Origin: Nitrosomonas marina
GTDB taxonomy: Bacteria; Pseudomonadota; Gammaproteobacteria; Burkholderiales; Nitrosomonadaceae
Assembly: GCF_900110145.1 (NCBI RefSeq)
Contig: NZ_FOCP01000003.1
Span: 124,001-188,000 of the forward strand
Direction of reading: 5' to 3'
Length of the DNA stretch: 64,000 nt
Below the pieces are notes generated by a model that was given only the letters and a program-made list of their open reading frames with translations, was not told where the DNA came from and did not search any database. The position numbers and the translations under genes are program-made. Below, piece after piece: positions 28,934-39,474 of the stretch. Each line of letters begins with the position of its first letter. Within the stretch, counting starts at the first letter, position 1.

Positions 28934-31534
28934 TCAAGCAGGCACTCCTTTAAATCCTCTGGCTACACGAAAATAGACACGTCTTAGAACAACTCCATTA
29001 CTATGGATCGTACGATACTGAATTGCACCGGGTTGAATTAGCATTTGTTTCAAATTATCACCTTCACGGATTTGATCCAGATGAGTCGGCTTCATGCCAA
29101 CCTGAATAATGGGCCTACTTGTAGGTAGCTGAGATGGAAACCAGTAACTGTACATTGCGCCACTGTCGCCAAACAAATTTCTCGAACGAATATCAAGATC
29201 ACCGCGCGCATGATTGTAGAAGTACAGGCTGCTTGCAATTGACCATTTACTCATACCGACAACTATTGGCTCCATACCGGATTGCTTTCTGACTTCTTCC
29301 GCAATCTGCTCAACCGCATAGGTTGTTTCACGCCAAAAATAATGTTCTGTAAACAAATGATAAGGGATTCCAGGTACTCCCAGAACAAGATAATGCAAAG
29401 TAAATGCATACGCCAGCAGACAAATCGCGATTGTATGTTGCCATGTACGCTGCACCCAGGCAGCAAATCTGTTCACATTTTCCGTTTTGACAAGCATCCA
29501 GGCGATAGACGGCAATACCGCAAGCCAGACAGGTCCTGTCCAATGAAATTTTGGATGGTCGAATGTACTGAAAACCAGAAACACCAAAAGCGGCACACCG
29601 GTCATGACCTTTATAAACAGTTGTTTTCTGGCTACTGATTTGTATGGAAATGTATTCTGTTTTTCGCTATCAGGGTTTTGAGTAAGCGCCAGAACTGCTG
29701 CAAGAAACCCAACAGGTGTTAACAAAATGATTATGTAAATAATCAAAAAATGAACTGAAAACTGACTGCTGTTTGCCACATGTCGCGTTGATTGAAATAC
29801 AAAAGACGCCCAATCATGCTGAAAATTCCAGATTAACACTGGTGAAAAAATAAGTAGTGCAAGAATAATCGCCAGATAAAGGTGCGGCCGCGCCATTGAA
29901 CGGCGTGCCACAGGATCAATTAGCACAAAAACCAACGCGGCCAGCCCTAGTAAAATTAATGTATATTTGGATAGCATTCCGACGCCGAATGCCGCCCCTA
30001 CACCCAGCCACGCCGATGGTTGATCCGCGACAAGCGCCCGCTCCATAAAAAAGAGCGCAGCCATCCAGGCGGCTGCCAGCGGAGCATCCGGTGTCATCAA
30101 AAAGCCTGATGCAAAACCCATTGGCAACACTGAAAACAGCAACATTGCCCGAAATGCAGTTGATTTATCGTATAGATTCTGCGCGTAAGCATATAGAAAC
30201 CCCAATACCAACAGACTACACACAAATGCTCCTGCACGCACTCCAACTTCATTATCACCAAAAATGGCGGTACTCAACCAGATCAACCAAGCAACCATGG
30301 GTGGATGATCATAAAAACTCAAATCCATATGTTGAGCATATTGCCAGTAATACGCCTCATCCGGGATTAGTTGCGCAAGGCCAAGATAAATTAGGCGTAA
30401 CAGTATACAGAATCCCACGACACCGATTGCAGCAACACGCCAGCGCATATGCTGCGACGGAGAATGTTGCCCGTTTGGAAAAACGTAAAAAGCGGTACCC
30501 AGATAGTTAATCAGGGCAGTTGCAGCAATGGCGGGAAAAATTGCCAATGACGGTGACATATTCAGCATATGCACACACAACGCCAGCACTCCGCCACGCA
30601 GCAATAACGAAAGCGCACCAATCGTAAGAAAACGTATAAACGGAGCCCATTGTAAACAGTATCTATCGTTGGCACGAAAAGACCAGGTTGCGTTCATTGC
30701 ATAATTTATGCAAATCGCTACCAGAAAACTGACAATATGCGCCAGAGCGAGCCCGGTTTCGCGACCGATCATCCACTGGAACATCAGAACATCGGCCACC
30801 ATACCCAACAATCCAACTACTGTAAAACGACCCGCAGTACCTGCAGAAACCGAACCGCCTGCCAGTGTCATCAAGCGCTGTAAATAAGTCAGCTGATGAG
30901 AAAATGAAAGCTTAGAAGTGCCATGTGCCCGATCACGAAAACAGATTGGTATCTCTTTGATACGCAGATTATCGTCGTTGGCCATCAGAATCTCGAGTAG
31001 AATCTTGTAACCGTGGGCTTGTTTTGAAACGGTCGCGGCGAACTCGCGCCGAAATGCGAAAAAGCCTGAGGTCGCATCACTGACATCGCAAAAAGGGCGA
31101 GCCAGCAATCCTCCAATACGCGACAGCATATGCCTGTAAAAAGGCCATCCATGAACACCACCGCCATCAATATACCGACTGCCAATAACCACATCATATT
31201 GATCATGCAGCAAAGGTTCTACCAAAGCTTTCAACTGCTCGTGCGGATGACTTAGATCAGCGTCCATGACAACAATGATATCGCTTTGTGCCGCGTCCGT
31301 TCCGGCCAGGATCGAAGCCGTCAAATCCGGTTTACCGGATCTCTCGATCAGATGTATATTGGTATGTTTCTGCCAGTTGCGTATTTTCTCGGGGGTGCCG
31401 TCGTTTGAACTGTCGTCGACAAAAATAACTTCAAATGTACTGGATGGAATGTTTAATGCAAAAAGACGTGCTAACAGCAAATCGATATTTTCTGACTCAT
31501 TCAGTGTCGGAACAACAATCGAAAATTGAGTCAT
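28934..31534 (-). CDS. Three-domain glycosyltransferase fusion (GT2-GtrA-GT39-like)
   Basis: An 866-residue protein with three parts. Residues 1-230 are a GT2 polyprenyl-phosphate sugar synthase like DPM1 (FSIVVPTLNESENI, metal motif DAD at 91-93, GTSKLSF near 205-211). Residues about 235-355 form a GtrA-like four-helix domain. Residues about 365-866 form an ArnT/PMT-like membrane glycosyltransferase (PDEAYYW at 391-397, YDHPPMVAW), with about ten helices and a soluble C terminus. One polypeptide could therefore make a lipid-linked sugar, flip it and transfer it to a periplasmic acceptor. It sits in the position downstream of mltG where tmk and holB are often found. Substrate and acceptor are unknown. 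Confidence 0.88.
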   Translation of the reverse strand: MTQFSIVVPTLNESENIDLLLARLFALNIPSSTFEVIFVDDSSNDGTPEKIRNWQKHTNIHLIERSGKPDLTASILAGTDAAQSDIIVVMDADLSHPHEQLKALVEPLLHDQYDVVIGSRYIDGGGVHGWPFYRHMLSRIGGLLARPFCDVSDATSGFFAFRREFAATVSKQAHGYKILLEILMANDDNLRIKEIPICFRDRAHGTSKLSFSHQLTYLQRLMTLAGGSVSAGTAGRFTVVGLLGMVADVLMFQWMIGRETGLALAHIVSFLVAICINYAMNATWSFRANDRYCLQWAPFIRFLTIGALSLLLRGGVLALCVHMLNMSPSLAIFPAIAATALINYLGTAFYVFPNGQHSPSQHMRWRVAAIGVVGFCILLRLIYLGLAQLIPDEAYYWQYAQHMDLSFYDHPPMVAWLIWLSTAIFGDNEVGVRAGAFVCSLLVLGFLYAYAQNLYDKSTAFRAMLLFSVLPMGFASGFLMTPDAPLAAAWMAALFFMERALVADQPSAWLGVGAAFGVGMLSKYTLILLGLAALVFVLIDPVARRSMARPHLYLAIILALLIFSPVLIWNFQHDWASFVFQSTRHVANSSQFSVHFLIIYIIILLTPVGFLAAVLALTQNPDSEKQNTFPYKSVARKQLFIKVMTGVPLLVFLVFSTFDHPKFHWTGPVWLAVLPSIAWMLVKTENVNRFAAWVQRTWQHTIAICLLAYAFTLHYLVLGVPGIPYHLFTEHYFWRETTYAVEQIAEEVRKQSGMEPIVVGMSKWSIASSLYFYNHARGDLDIRSRNLFGDSGAMYSYWFPSQLPTSRPIIQVGMKPTHLDQIREGDNLKQMLIQPGAIQYRTIHSNGVVLRRVYFRVARGFKGVPA

Positions 31535-31577
31535 GCAAACTCACAGACTTCAGATATAAATTTTTGACTTAACATTT

Positions 31578-32585
31578 TTATTTTTTTCGCTGCCGCTGAT
31601 ACTTAACGACAGCCCGGTTGTGGTCTGCAAGGTTTGTAGAAAAAATCGATTCTCCATTACCTTTTGCAACAAAATAGAGTGAATCGGTTGTTGCCGGATT
31701 AACTGCTGCATAAATAGATGCAAGACCCGGCATTGCTATCGGAGTTGGCGGCAAACCGGAGCGTGTATAAGTATTGTAATCATGATCCGTCTGCAGATCT
31801 ATTTTACGCAAATTACCATCAAACTGGTTTCCAAGACCGTAAATCACAGTCGGGTCAGTTTGCAAACGCATACCGATACGCAACCGATTGATGAAAACGC
31901 CAGCAATCTCTGCACGATCACTGTCCAATCCGGTTTCCTTCTCGATTATAGATGCCAGAATTAGCGCTTCATATGGAGATTCCAGTGGCAATGAATCCCC
32001 CCGCATCGACCAGGCTTCCTGTAAATGTTTCTGCATAGCCCGATAGGCGCGCTGCAAAACATCTACATCCTTACTGTTTTTAATAACGTAATAGGTATCA
32101 GGAAAGAAAAGACCCTCTGCGGCATTTTCGCTGGCACCAATTAACCGCAGAATTTCTTCTTCACTCAGTCCAAGGGTTGTATTTTGTATGTTTGGGTGCT
32201 CATACAGCGCTTCCATGAACTGAGAAAATGTCCATCCTTCAATAAATCTGACTTCATTTTGCCGTATATCACCCTTAATCAGGTATTCCAGCAAGGCTAT
32301 TTGAGAAATTTCCCGTGTCAGCCGATAATCACCAGCCTTAATGGCCGACTCTTTTCCAAGCAAACGTGATAACAAAATAAAGGACCAGTTGTTCGGAAGT
32401 ATACCTTCATGAGCCAATTGGTTACTTATCTGCTTTAAATTGCTGCCTGGCTCAATTGAAAACTCATAAGGTACAACCGGCAAAGGTAAATTACGATGAT
32501 AATGATAATAAAGCCACCCCAGGGTCAGGATGGCAATAAAAACAAATCCGAAGAGAAATATAAACAGGCGTTTTAGCGAAAGCAT
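31578..32585 (-). CDS. mltG: Endolytic peptidoglycan transglycosylase MltG
   Basis: Inner-membrane lytic transglycosylase (YceG family) that cleaves nascent glycan strands. The 335 residues have an N-terminal membrane helix (about 7-26), a LysM-like subdomain with EPGSNLKQISNQL, and the catalytic region with the IIEKET motif at 213-218, followed by RLQTDPTVIYGLG and the YNTY.R.GLPPTPI.. .PG region typical of the family. It follows fabF by 17 bases, a common linkage. Confidence 0.96.
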   Translation of the reverse strand: MLSLKRLFIFLFGFVFIAILTLGWLYYHYHRNLPLPVVPYEFSIEPGSNLKQISNQLAHEGILPNNWSFILLSRLLGKESAIKAGDYRLTREISQIALLEYLIKGDIRQNEVRFIEGWTFSQFMEALYEHPNIQNTTLGLSEEEILRLIGASENAAEGLFFPDTYYVIKNSKDVDVLQRAYRAMQKHLQEAWSMRGDSLPLESPYEALILASIIEKETGLDSDRAEIAGVFINRLRIGMRLQTDPTVIYGLGNQFDGNLRKIDLQTDHDYNTYTRSGLPPTPIAMPGLASIYAAVNPATTDSLYFVAKGNGESIFSTNLADHNRAVVKYQRQRKK

Positions 32586-32602
32586 GCGCCAACGAATCTA
32601 AT

Positions 32603-33844
32603 TTACACTTTACGGAATACTAGCGTGCCATTGGTACCACCAAAACCGAAAGAATTGGACAATGCAGCCTCAATTTTCATTTCCCGCGCTTCATTGGCGA
32701 CATAATCAAGATCGCATTGCGGATCCTGATTATCGAGGTTGATTGTCGGCGGTGATATCTGATGATAAACAGCTAATGTAGAAAATATAGCTTCAATTCC
32801 CCCCGCAGCACCCAGTAAGTGTCCGGTCATTGATTTTGTCGAATTCACCGCCAGCTTCGTAGCATGTTCACCAAAACAACGTTTGACTGCGATTGTCTCT
32901 GCAATATCGCCTAAAGGCGTTGACGTTCCATGCGCATTAACATAATCAATCTCTGATGGACTCAGACGGGCATTCTTTAGTGCATTTTCCATACATCGTG
33001 ATGCACCTTCTCCGTCTTCACTGGGTGCAGTCATATGATAGGCGTCCGCACTCATACCAAATCCTGCTAGTTCTGCGTAAATAGTCGCTCCCCTGCTTTT
33101 GGCATGTTCCATTTCTTCCAGCACCAATACCCCTGCGCCTTCTCCTAACACGAAACCATCCCGTGACAGATCCCAAGGTCGACTCGCGGATTGTGGATTA
33201 TCATTACTCACTGACAACGCCTTGGCAGCCGCGAATCCGCCTATTGCCAGCGGAGTAACGCAGGATTCTGCTCCTCCGCAAATCATGATATCGACATCAT
33301 CATATTCAATCATGCGTGCAGAATTTCCAATACTGTGCGTTGCTGTTGTACATGCAGTTACAATCGCAAGATTGGGTCCTTTGTAACCATATTTTATGGA
33401 CAAATTACCCGAAATCATGTTTATGATTGTACTGGGAATAAAAAAAGGAGAGATTTTACGTGGTCCACCTTTATGATAGGCTTCATCAGTATTCTCGATC
33501 ATAGGCAAACCACCTATTCCAGAACCAATATTTACACCGATACGTTCAGCCTGCAGACCGGATATGTCTTCTATACCTGCATTTTTTATGGATTGTATTG
33601 CAGCTGCCATACCGTAATGAATGAAAACATCCATACGGCGCGCCTCTTTGACTGGTAAATATTCACTGACATCGAAACCTTCTACTTCTCCTGCAATTTG
33701 TGAGGTAAAAGCTGATGCATCAAACCGGGTAATACGGCGGATACCCGACTTACCAGCGGTTATATTTCCCCATGCTTCTGAAATTGTATTGCCAACGGGT
33801 GAGATAATACCCATCCCGGTTACAACCACCCTGCGTTTGGACAA
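32603..33844 (-). CDS. fabF: 3-oxoacyl-ACP synthase II FabF
   Basis: Condensing enzyme that elongates acyl-ACP with malonyl-ACP. The 413 residues have the catalytic Cys at 165 in VTACTTATHS and the two active-site His in NAHGTSTPLGD and KSMTGHLLGAAGG. The C terminus (SNSFGFGGTNGTLVF) is also typical. It lies 28 bases after acpP in the usual fabD-fabG-acpP-fabF order. Confidence 0.98.
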   Translation of the reverse strand: MSKRRVVVTGMGIISPVGNTISEAWGNITAGKSGIRRITRFDASAFTSQIAGEVEGFDVSEYLPVKEARRMDVFIHYGMAAAIQSIKNAGIEDISGLQAERIGVNIGSGIGGLPMIENTDEAYHKGGPRKISPFFIPSTIINMISGNLSIKYGYKGPNLAIVTACTTATHSIGNSARMIEYDDVDIMICGGAESCVTPLAIGGFAAAKALSVSNDNPQSASRPWDLSRDGFVLGEGAGVLVLEEMEHAKSRGATIYAELAGFGMSADAYHMTAPSEDGEGASRCMENALKNARLSPSEIDYVNAHGTSTPLGDIAETIAVKRCFGEHATKLAVNSTKSMTGHLLGAAGGIEAIFSTLAVYHQISPPTINLDNQDPQCDLDYVANEAREMKIEAALSNSFGFGGTNGTLVFRKV

Positions 33845-33872
33845 AATAACTCCGTTCTATTACAAATAAGTA

Positions 33873-34112
33873 TTAATTACCTGCGTTCTCAGTGACATAA
33901 TCAATTGCTTCTTGAACAGTATTGATTTTTTCAGCCTGTTCATCTGGAATTTCGCATTCAAATTCTTCTTCAAGCGCCATTACCAATTCCACTGTATCCA
34001 GTGAATCTGCTCCCAAATCGTTTACAAATGATGACTCATTCTTGACTTCCTCTTCTTTTACACCAAGTTGTTCAGCTACGATTTTTTTAATGCGCTGTTC
34101 TACGTTTTCCAT
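33873..34112 (-). CDS. acpP: Acyl carrier protein AcpP
   Basis: Small acidic carrier of growing acyl chains. It is 79 residues long, with Ser37 in the [18 protein letters not shown] helix as the 4'-phosphopantetheine attachment site. AAGGAAG precedes the ATG. The 160-base gap to fabG is the largest in the fab cluster, so acpP-fabF may have its own promoter, as in other bacteria; an AT-rich candidate lies near 34148-34176 but is weak. Confidence 0.98.
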   Translation of the reverse strand: MENVEQRIKKIVAEQLGVKEEEVKNESSFVNDLGADSLDTVELVMALEEEFECEIPDEQAEKINTVQEAIDYVTENAGN

Positions 34113-34272
34113 TTAAATGCTTCCTTCAAAATAAGAAAAAGATTTTGATATATTAACAAATTTTAAAATTCTGCAAAACAAATATCTGGCGTGTGCCCGC
34201 GCAAGCGATCAACAACAACTTGAATATTTTTTTGCATAAAAACAGATAGTTGAGTAACATCCGAACACGTTG

Positions 34273-35010
34273 TTAATCCATATACATACCGCCATTGACG
34301 TGCAGCGTTGAACCGGTAATGTAACCAGCCTCAGAAGAGGCCAGAAAAGCAACTGCCGATGCAACCTCCTCAGTGCCTCCCAGCCTTCCTAACGGGACGT
34401 GCTGGATCAGGCTTTGTTGTTGTTCTTCACTGAGCGCCCTGGTCATATCGGTCTCGATAAAACCGGGTGCCACGCAATTGACCGTAATATTACGACTGCC
34501 AACCTCTCGCGCGAGAGATTTACTAAAACCAAACATACCCGCCTTGGCGGCTGCATAGTTTGTCTGCCCTATATTTCCAATTGCACCTACTACAGAAGAA
34601 ATATTTATAATTCGCCCATAACGCGCTTTCATCATGGAACGCAACACAGTCCTGCACAATCGATAAACAGATTTGAGATTTGTTTCCATAATTTCATCCC
34701 ATTCTTCGTCTTTCATGCGCACCAGAAGATTATCACGCGTAATCCCTGCATTGTTGACAAGAATTTCAACTTCACCAAATTTCTCACGAATAGCTTCGAA
34801 CGTGGATTTAACCTGATCAGCATCACCTACATCCAGAACGCTTCCAGCTCCCTGAATTCCCGCATTACTCAGATACTGGTCAATCGAATCCGCACCTGCC
34901 TGCGTTGTAGCCGTGCCGATTACAATGGCGCCATGCGATCCAAGCTTCTGTGCGATTGCCTGCCCTATACCGCGGCTCGCACCTGTTACTAATGCAATCC
35001 TATTTTGCAA
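34273..35010 (-). CDS. fabG: 3-oxoacyl-ACP reductase FabG
   Basis: NADPH-dependent short-chain dehydrogenase for the first reduction of the elongation cycle. I choose the TTG at 35010, giving 245 residues that begin MQNRIALVTGASRGIG, the family's normal N terminus, with GGAG seven bases upstream. A GTG at 35040 would add ten residues without family character. Motifs include TGASRGIG for cofactor binding, NNAGITRD, the catalytic Ser in NISSVVG, YAAAK with the catalytic Tyr and Lys, and NCVAPGFIETDMT. Confidence 0.95.
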   Translation of the reverse strand: MQNRIALVTGASRGIGQAIAQKLGSHGAIVIGTATTQAGADSIDQYLSNAGIQGAGSVLDVGDADQVKSTFEAIREKFGEVEILVNNAGITRDNLLVRMKDEEWDEIMETNLKSVYRLCRTVLRSMMKARYGRIINISSVVGAIGNIGQTNYAAAKAGMFGFSKSLAREVGSRNITVNCVAPGFIETDMTRALSEEQQQSLIQHVPLGRLGGTEEVASAVAFLASSEAGYITGSTLHVNGGMYMD

Positions 35011-35070
35011 ATTCTGACTCCATAAAATCCATGCTGGCACGTATTATGCCCGAATAATGCCAGTGTGTTA

Positions 35071-36009
35071 TCACGAAAGAACATCACGCCCCTGCTTGAC
35101 CGCATCACTGCTTGAAAACGACAGATGCTGTATACTACGGTCGATACGCTTGTTAAGTCCGGTTAAAACATTCCCCGGGCCGCATTCAGCAATATGTGTA
35201 ACACCTTCAGCAGCAAGTGTTTTTATCGTATCAACCCATCGTACCGGACTATAAAGTTGGCTCGTTAAAACCCCCTTGATCGTATCCACATTTTCATGTG
35301 CGCGCACATCGACATTATGAATAATTGGTATATCGGGGGAACGCATGGCTGTATGAGTTAGCTGCTGCTGCATTTTGTCCGCGGCCGGTTTCATCAGCCG
35401 GCAGTGCGACGGAATACTCATTGGCAGCATTACAGCCCGCTTTGCACCTTTTGCCTTGGCCATCTCAACACCTTTCAGCACCGCGCTCTTGTGGCCGGCG
35501 ATAACCACCTGACCTGGCGAATTATAATTGGCCGCTTCAATGGATTCCTGATTGGCTTGTTCTGTAATATCCTGGCAGATTGCTTCAATCACCGCATCTT
35601 CCAAACCCAGTATCGCGGCCATTCCACCAACGCCTTCTGGAACCGATTGTTGCATCTCACGAGCACGAAAACGCACTAACTCAAGCGCATCTGAAAAGTT
35701 AAGCGCCCCCCCTGCAACCAGTGCAGTATATTCACCTAAACTGTGGCCAGCCAGGAACGCAGGCCGGGCACCCTCCAGTACCTGCCAACATCGATATACC
35801 GCTACGCCTGCCGTTAGCATCAGCGGTTGCGTATTGACAGTCAGATTCAGTAATTCTGCCGGACCATCGCTCACCAACGACCAGAAATCCTGACTTAATA
35901 AATCGGACGCCTCGTCAAATGTTTCACGTATAACCGGTATATCTGCATAATTATTCATCATGCCGACTGACTGCGAGCCCTGACCGGGAAAAACAAATGC
36001 AAATTTCAT
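35071..36009 (-). CDS. fabD: Malonyl-CoA:ACP transacylase FabD
   Basis: Loads malonate onto ACP. From the ATG at 36009 the protein is 312 residues and starts MKFAFVFPGQGSQ, the family signature. The active-site Ser90 is in GHSLGEYTALVAGG and the catalytic His in SIPSHCRLM. The frame can also begin at a GTG (36018) that overlaps the fabH stop as GTGA. The ATG is favoured by the family start and by GGTGA five bases upstream. The order fabH-fabD-fabG-acpP-fabF is standard. Confidence 0.96.
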   Translation of the reverse strand: MKFAFVFPGQGSQSVGMMNNYADIPVIRETFDEASDLLSQDFWSLVSDGPAELLNLTVNTQPLMLTAGVAVYRCWQVLEGARPAFLAGHSLGEYTALVAGGALNFSDALELVRFRAREMQQSVPEGVGGMAAILGLEDAVIEAICQDITEQANQESIEAANYNSPGQVVIAGHKSAVLKGVEMAKAKGAKRAVMLPMSIPSHCRLMKPAADKMQQQLTHTAMRSPDIPIIHNVDVRAHENVDTIKGVLTSQLYSPVRWVDTIKTLAAEGVTHIAECGPGNVLTGLNKRIDRSIQHLSFSSSDAVKQGRDVLS

Positions 36010-36014
36010 AAATA

Positions 36015-36971
36015 TCACCAGCGAAGTAGCACCGCTCCCCAGGTAAAACCGCCGCCGACGCCCTCTAGCAGCACTAGCTGATCTTTATGGATACGTCCAT
36101 CTTTAACCGCAATATCCAATGCCAATGGTATGGACGCGGCAGATGTATTACCATGCTTATCAACTGTCACAACGACTTTATCCAACGGTATGCCCAGCTT
36201 CTGCGCAGTTGAACGTATAATACGTATATTGGCCTGATGCGGTATCAGCCAGTCGATATCTGAAGGGCTCAACTTGTTCTCCTCAACAGCTTCTCGCACC
36301 ACATCTTCCAGTACTTTGACTGCAAATTTAAAAACCGTGCCACCTTCCATGTTAATGTAAGGATTACCCTGAACAGCCCCACCTTCTATGTTGCCAGGCA
36401 CCGACAATACGTCCTTATAACTGCCACTTGCATGCAAGTGGCTCGATAAAATGCCGGGGTGCTCGCTTTGAGACAACACAACTGCACCAGCGCCATCCCC
36501 AAACAAAACACAGGTGCTGCGATCATTCCAGTCTAGTATTTTGGAATAAATCTCGGTACCAACCACCAGCGCATTTCTACATTTTCCCGAACTAATAAAC
36601 TGATCAGCAGTAGCCAGTGCATATACAAAACCACTGCACACGGCCTGCACATCAAAGGCAGGGCAGTTATCCGCACCCAGCTTATGCTGTAAAATGCAGG
36701 CTGTACTTGGAAAGACCATATCCGGCGTCGTTGTCGCCACTATTATCAGATCAATGTCACTGCTGGCAATGTTCGCAGCTTTCATGGCCTCCCGACTGGC
36801 ATACAAAGCAAGATCGCTTGCCTTCTGGTTTTTTTCCGCAATATGCCGTTGCGTAATTCCCGTGCGTGTTCGTATCCATTCATCACTTGTCTCCACCATT
36901 TTTTCCAAGTCATGATTGGTCAAAACCTTTTCGGGCAGATAGCTACCGGTTCCTGTGATTCGCGAATACAT
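36015..36971 (-). CDS. fabH: 3-oxoacyl-ACP synthase III FabH
   Basis: Initiates fatty acid synthesis by condensing acetyl-CoA with malonyl-ACP. The 318 residues carry Cys112 in [12 protein letters not shown], the His of [11 protein letters not shown] and the Asn of [13 protein letters not shown], the full catalytic triad. It lies 40 bases after plsX and overlaps the possible GTG start of fabD by four bases. Confidence 0.98.
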   Translation of the reverse strand: MYSRITGTGSYLPEKVLTNHDLEKMVETSDEWIRTRTGITQRHIAEKNQKASDLALYASREAMKAANIASSDIDLIIVATTTPDMVFPSTACILQHKLGADNCPAFDVQAVCSGFVYALATADQFISSGKCRNALVVGTEIYSKILDWNDRSTCVLFGDGAGAVVLSQSEHPGILSSHLHASGSYKDVLSVPGNIEGGAVQGNPYINMEGGTVFKFAVKVLEDVVREAVEENKLSPSDIDWLIPHQANIRIIRSTAQKLGIPLDKVVVTVDKHGNTSAASIPLALDIAVKDGRIHKDQLVLLEGVGGGFTWGAVLLRW

Positions 36972-37011
36972 TATTTATAAATTTTACGTAACAATAAAAT
37001 ATCATTCAGGG

Positions 37012-38022
37012 TTATTGGGAAAGTTCGGCTACACGTTCGCTGATGCGACGTAACATTCCTCCGCGCACCTCATCCGAAGCTCGTTTAATCGCAGCAGTAA
37101 AAGCAATGATATCCGCAGAACCATGACTTTTAATAACGATGCCTTTCAGGCCAAGAAAACTTGCTCCGTTATACTGTCGATGATCTACTCGGCGCTTGAA
37201 TGCATTGATAGCCGGCACCGCAAAAACACCAGCCAGTTTTGTCAACAGATTACGTTTAAACTCCTCGCGCAAATAGGTTGCGAGCATCTGTGCCAGCCCC
37301 TCTGACGTTTTAAGCGTGACATTACCGACAAAACCATCACAAACGACAACATCCGTAGTTCCTTTATAAATATCATCGCCCTCTACATTACCATAAAAAT
37401 TAAGCCCGCTACTACGAAGCAGATCTGCCGCCCGTTTAACGATTTCATTACCCTTGATTTCCTCCTCGCCAATATTCAATAATCCGACACTGGGCGCAGC
37501 TTTATTTTCAACGGAAGATACTAATGAAGCGCCCATGACGCCGAACTGCAATAAATGTTCGGCTGTGCAATTAACATTGGCACCCATATCCAGCACATAT
37601 GTGTGGCCGGTTACAGTTGGCAAAATCACCGCCAATGCGGGACGATCAATTCCTGGAATCGTTTTCAAAACGAAACGCGATGTAGCAAGTAACGCACCAG
37701 TATTGCCGGCACTGATACAAGCTTGGGCCTCACCTGTTTTAACCAGATTGATTGCAACACGCATTGATGAATCTTTTTTGCTGCGCAGCGCCAGCGCAGG
37801 CGATTCGTCCATACCGACAATTTCGCTGGCCGGATGAATTTGTATGCCGCGATGATCGGAATTAATCTTTTGTACCCGCAGCTCCGATTCGATCGCTTCC
37901 GGAATACCTACCAGAATAATATTGGCTTCAGGATCGCGACGAAGGAAATTAATTGCCGAAGGTACAGTCACATGGGGGCCATGATCCCCCCCCATACAAT
38001 CGATCGCTACTGTTATATTCAA
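37012..38022 (-). CDS. plsX: Phosphate acyltransferase PlsX
   Basis: Converts acyl-ACP to acyl-phosphate for phospholipid synthesis. The 336 residues include the family stretches [12 protein letters not shown] (here [12 protein letters not shown]), [23 protein letters not shown] and [19 protein letters not shown]. It sits between rpmF and fabH, the conserved yceD-rpmF-plsX-fabH arrangement of proteobacteria. Confidence 0.98.
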   Translation of the reverse strand: MNITVAIDCMGGDHGPHVTVPSAINFLRRDPEANIILVGIPEAIESELRVQKINSDHRGIQIHPASEIVGMDESPALALRSKKDSSMRVAINLVKTGEAQACISAGNTGALLATSRFVLKTIPGIDRPALAVILPTVTGHTYVLDMGANVNCTAEHLLQFGVMGASLVSSVENKAAPSVGLLNIGEEEIKGNEIVKRAADLLRSSGLNFYGNVEGDDIYKGTTDVVVCDGFVGNVTLKTSEGLAQMLATYLREEFKRNLLTKLAGVFAVPAINAFKRRVDHRQYNGASFLGLKGIVIKSHGSADIIAFTAAIKRASDEVRGGMLRRISERVAELSQ

Positions 38023-38091
38023 TTTCGAAGCCTTTCTGGCCAGCTGTATATCAACACTTGAAACGGAGAAAACAGAAGATGAAGAGAAAGG

Positions 38092-38274
38092 TCAATCGTC
38101 CGACTTGGTGTTTACAACTTTTTTTCCGCGATAATAACCGTTTGGACTAATATGATGACGCAGATGCACCTCGCCAGTGCTCGGCTCTATAGCCAGGGGA
38201 GGATTCTTCAACGCATCATGCGATCGATGCATGCCGCGCTTGGATGGTGACTTTTTATTTTGTTGAACAGCCAT
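38092..38274 (-). CDS. rpmF: 50S ribosomal protein L32
   Basis: A 60-residue basic protein starting [20 protein letters not shown], as in other L32 proteins. The ATG at 38274 lies nine bases after AAAGGAG; an in-frame TTG two codons earlier is less likely. It lacks the CxxC pairs of the zinc-binding form, so it is the zinc-independent type usual in this group. It lies between yceD and plsX. Confidence 0.97.
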   Translation of the reverse strand: MAVQQNKKSPSKRGMHRSHDALKNPPLAIEPSTGEVHLRHHISPNGYYRGKKVVNTKSDD

Positions 38275-38308
38275 ATACAATAACTCCTTTACAAATACTC
38301 TATCGTTT

Positions 38309-38818
38309 TCAGCGTATCTTTTTCAGTGACTCCAATGCCGAAAACGGACTCTCAGAATCTGAATTTTCTGTCGCTTTATACCGCTTTGAATCATAGACAT
38401 CGCACTCGCCCTCTTTGTGGCGCGAGGAAATCGCAAGACTCAGAATAATCTCTTCTTCAATTAAATCTTGTACATCCATGTCTGCAATCGCCAATAATGC
38501 ATCAACAGTTTCATCCTCATCCGCCTGGATCAATTCTGCTTCAGTTTCGACCAACAACAGCGAAGTCTGTATCTCAAGCTGGTGAACCAGGCTGCCCAGA
38601 CAGCGCTGACAACAAAGATGCATCTCTCCATTTATCTGCAATTGCAGATATGGTTTATTGTCCCGCCCGACAATCCCATTGATCCTGTATTCGACGTCAC
38701 CGCTATTCTCATGAAGAAAATCCTGAATACGCTCTAAATCGGCGAGCTGTATTTTACCATGACGTTCTCCTGCTTTGCGTACAAAATCAAGAGCATTGAT
38801 TACAAATCGCACAGACAT
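38309..38818 (-). CDS. yceD: YceD family protein (DUF177)
   Basis: A 169-residue protein of the DUF177/YceD family, nearly always encoded just upstream of rpmF and implicated in 23S rRNA or large-subunit metabolism. A Cys pair in [11 protein letters not shown] near 89-99 is typical of the family, as are the acidic middle segment and the C-terminal Asn/Ser-Pro-Phe-x-x-Leu motif ([10 protein letters not shown]). It is divergent from maf, 41 bases away. Confidence 0.9.
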   Translation of the reverse strand: MSVRFVINALDFVRKAGERHGKIQLADLERIQDFLHENSGDVEYRINGIVGRDNKPYLQLQINGEMHLCCQRCLGSLVHQLEIQTSLLLVETEAELIQADEDETVDALLAIADMDVQDLIEEEIILSLAISSRHKEGECDVYDSKRYKATENSDSESPFSALESLKKIR

Positions 38819-38859
38819 AAGGCGCGCATGTTATATTCTTTATCTTTAAGTGTCAAAAA

Positions 38860-39474
38860 ATGAAAATGGATGCTTCAAACAAAAAAAAAAATTCACGTAC
38901 CATTATTCTTGGATCGAGTTCTGTTTACCGCCGGGAATTACTGGAGCGATTGCAAATACCTTTTGAATCGGTCAGTCCTCAAATTGAAGAATCAATCCTG
39001 CCGGATGAGGCGCCAGAACAAACTGCCCGGCGTCTGGCTGAAGCCAAAGCTCATGCAGTAGCCAGACAATATAGACAGCAGGTTCTGGTTATCGGTTCTG
39101 ATCAGGTGGCTGTATTTAATGGAACACATCTAGGCAAACCGCTGACCTATGCAAACGCATTCAAACAATTACAGTTGATACGCGGCAATGAAGTCACCTT
39201 TTATACAGCCTTGTGCTTGCTCAACAGTCATACGAATCAACTGCAGGCCCGCGTAATTCCCTATCATGTAAAATTCCGGTATCTGAGCGATCAGCAGATT
39301 AAAAATTACCTGAGTAAAGAGCAGCCCTATCACTGTTCTGGCAGTGCCAAATCAGAGGGCCTTGGCATTGCATTAATGGAATACATGCGCGGTGACGACC
39401 CCAATGCATTGATCGGCTTGCCATTGATTGCTTTGATTGAAATGCTCAGCAATGAAGGAATAAATATTATCTGA
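38860..39474 (+). CDS. maf: Maf-like nucleoside triphosphate pyrophosphatase (YceF type)
   Basis: House-cleaning pyrophosphatase of the Maf family; the YceF subgroup hydrolyses m7GTP. The 204-residue protein has the conserved [43 protein letters not shown] with the catalytic Asp, and [10 protein letters not shown] segments. An 11-base A run (38881-38891) encodes the Lys/Asn stretch just before the conserved part; a one-base slip would destroy the product. It lies divergently from yceD, whose neighbourhood it often shares. Confidence 0.93.
   Translation: MKMDASNKKKNSRTIILGSSSVYRRELLERLQIPFESVSPQIEESILPDEAPEQTARRLAEAKAHAVARQYRQQVLVIGSDQVAVFNGTHLGKPLTYANAFKQLQLIRGNEVTFYTALCLLNSHTNQLQARVIPYHVKFRYLSDQQIKNYLSKEQPYHCSGSAKSEGLGIALMEYMRGDDPNALIGLPLIALIEMLSNEGINII

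Noticed and set aside
34148-34176. Possible acpP promoter with TTGCAG and ATATAT
   Set aside because: Spacing is 17 bases but the -10 match is poor in AT-rich DNA, so it is mentioned only in the acpP entry.
35035-35049. TGGCACG-like sequence resembling a second sigma-54 promoter on the plus strand
   Set aside because: The -12 element reads ATGC rather than TTGC and it would drive antisense transcription through fabD, with no gene downstream.
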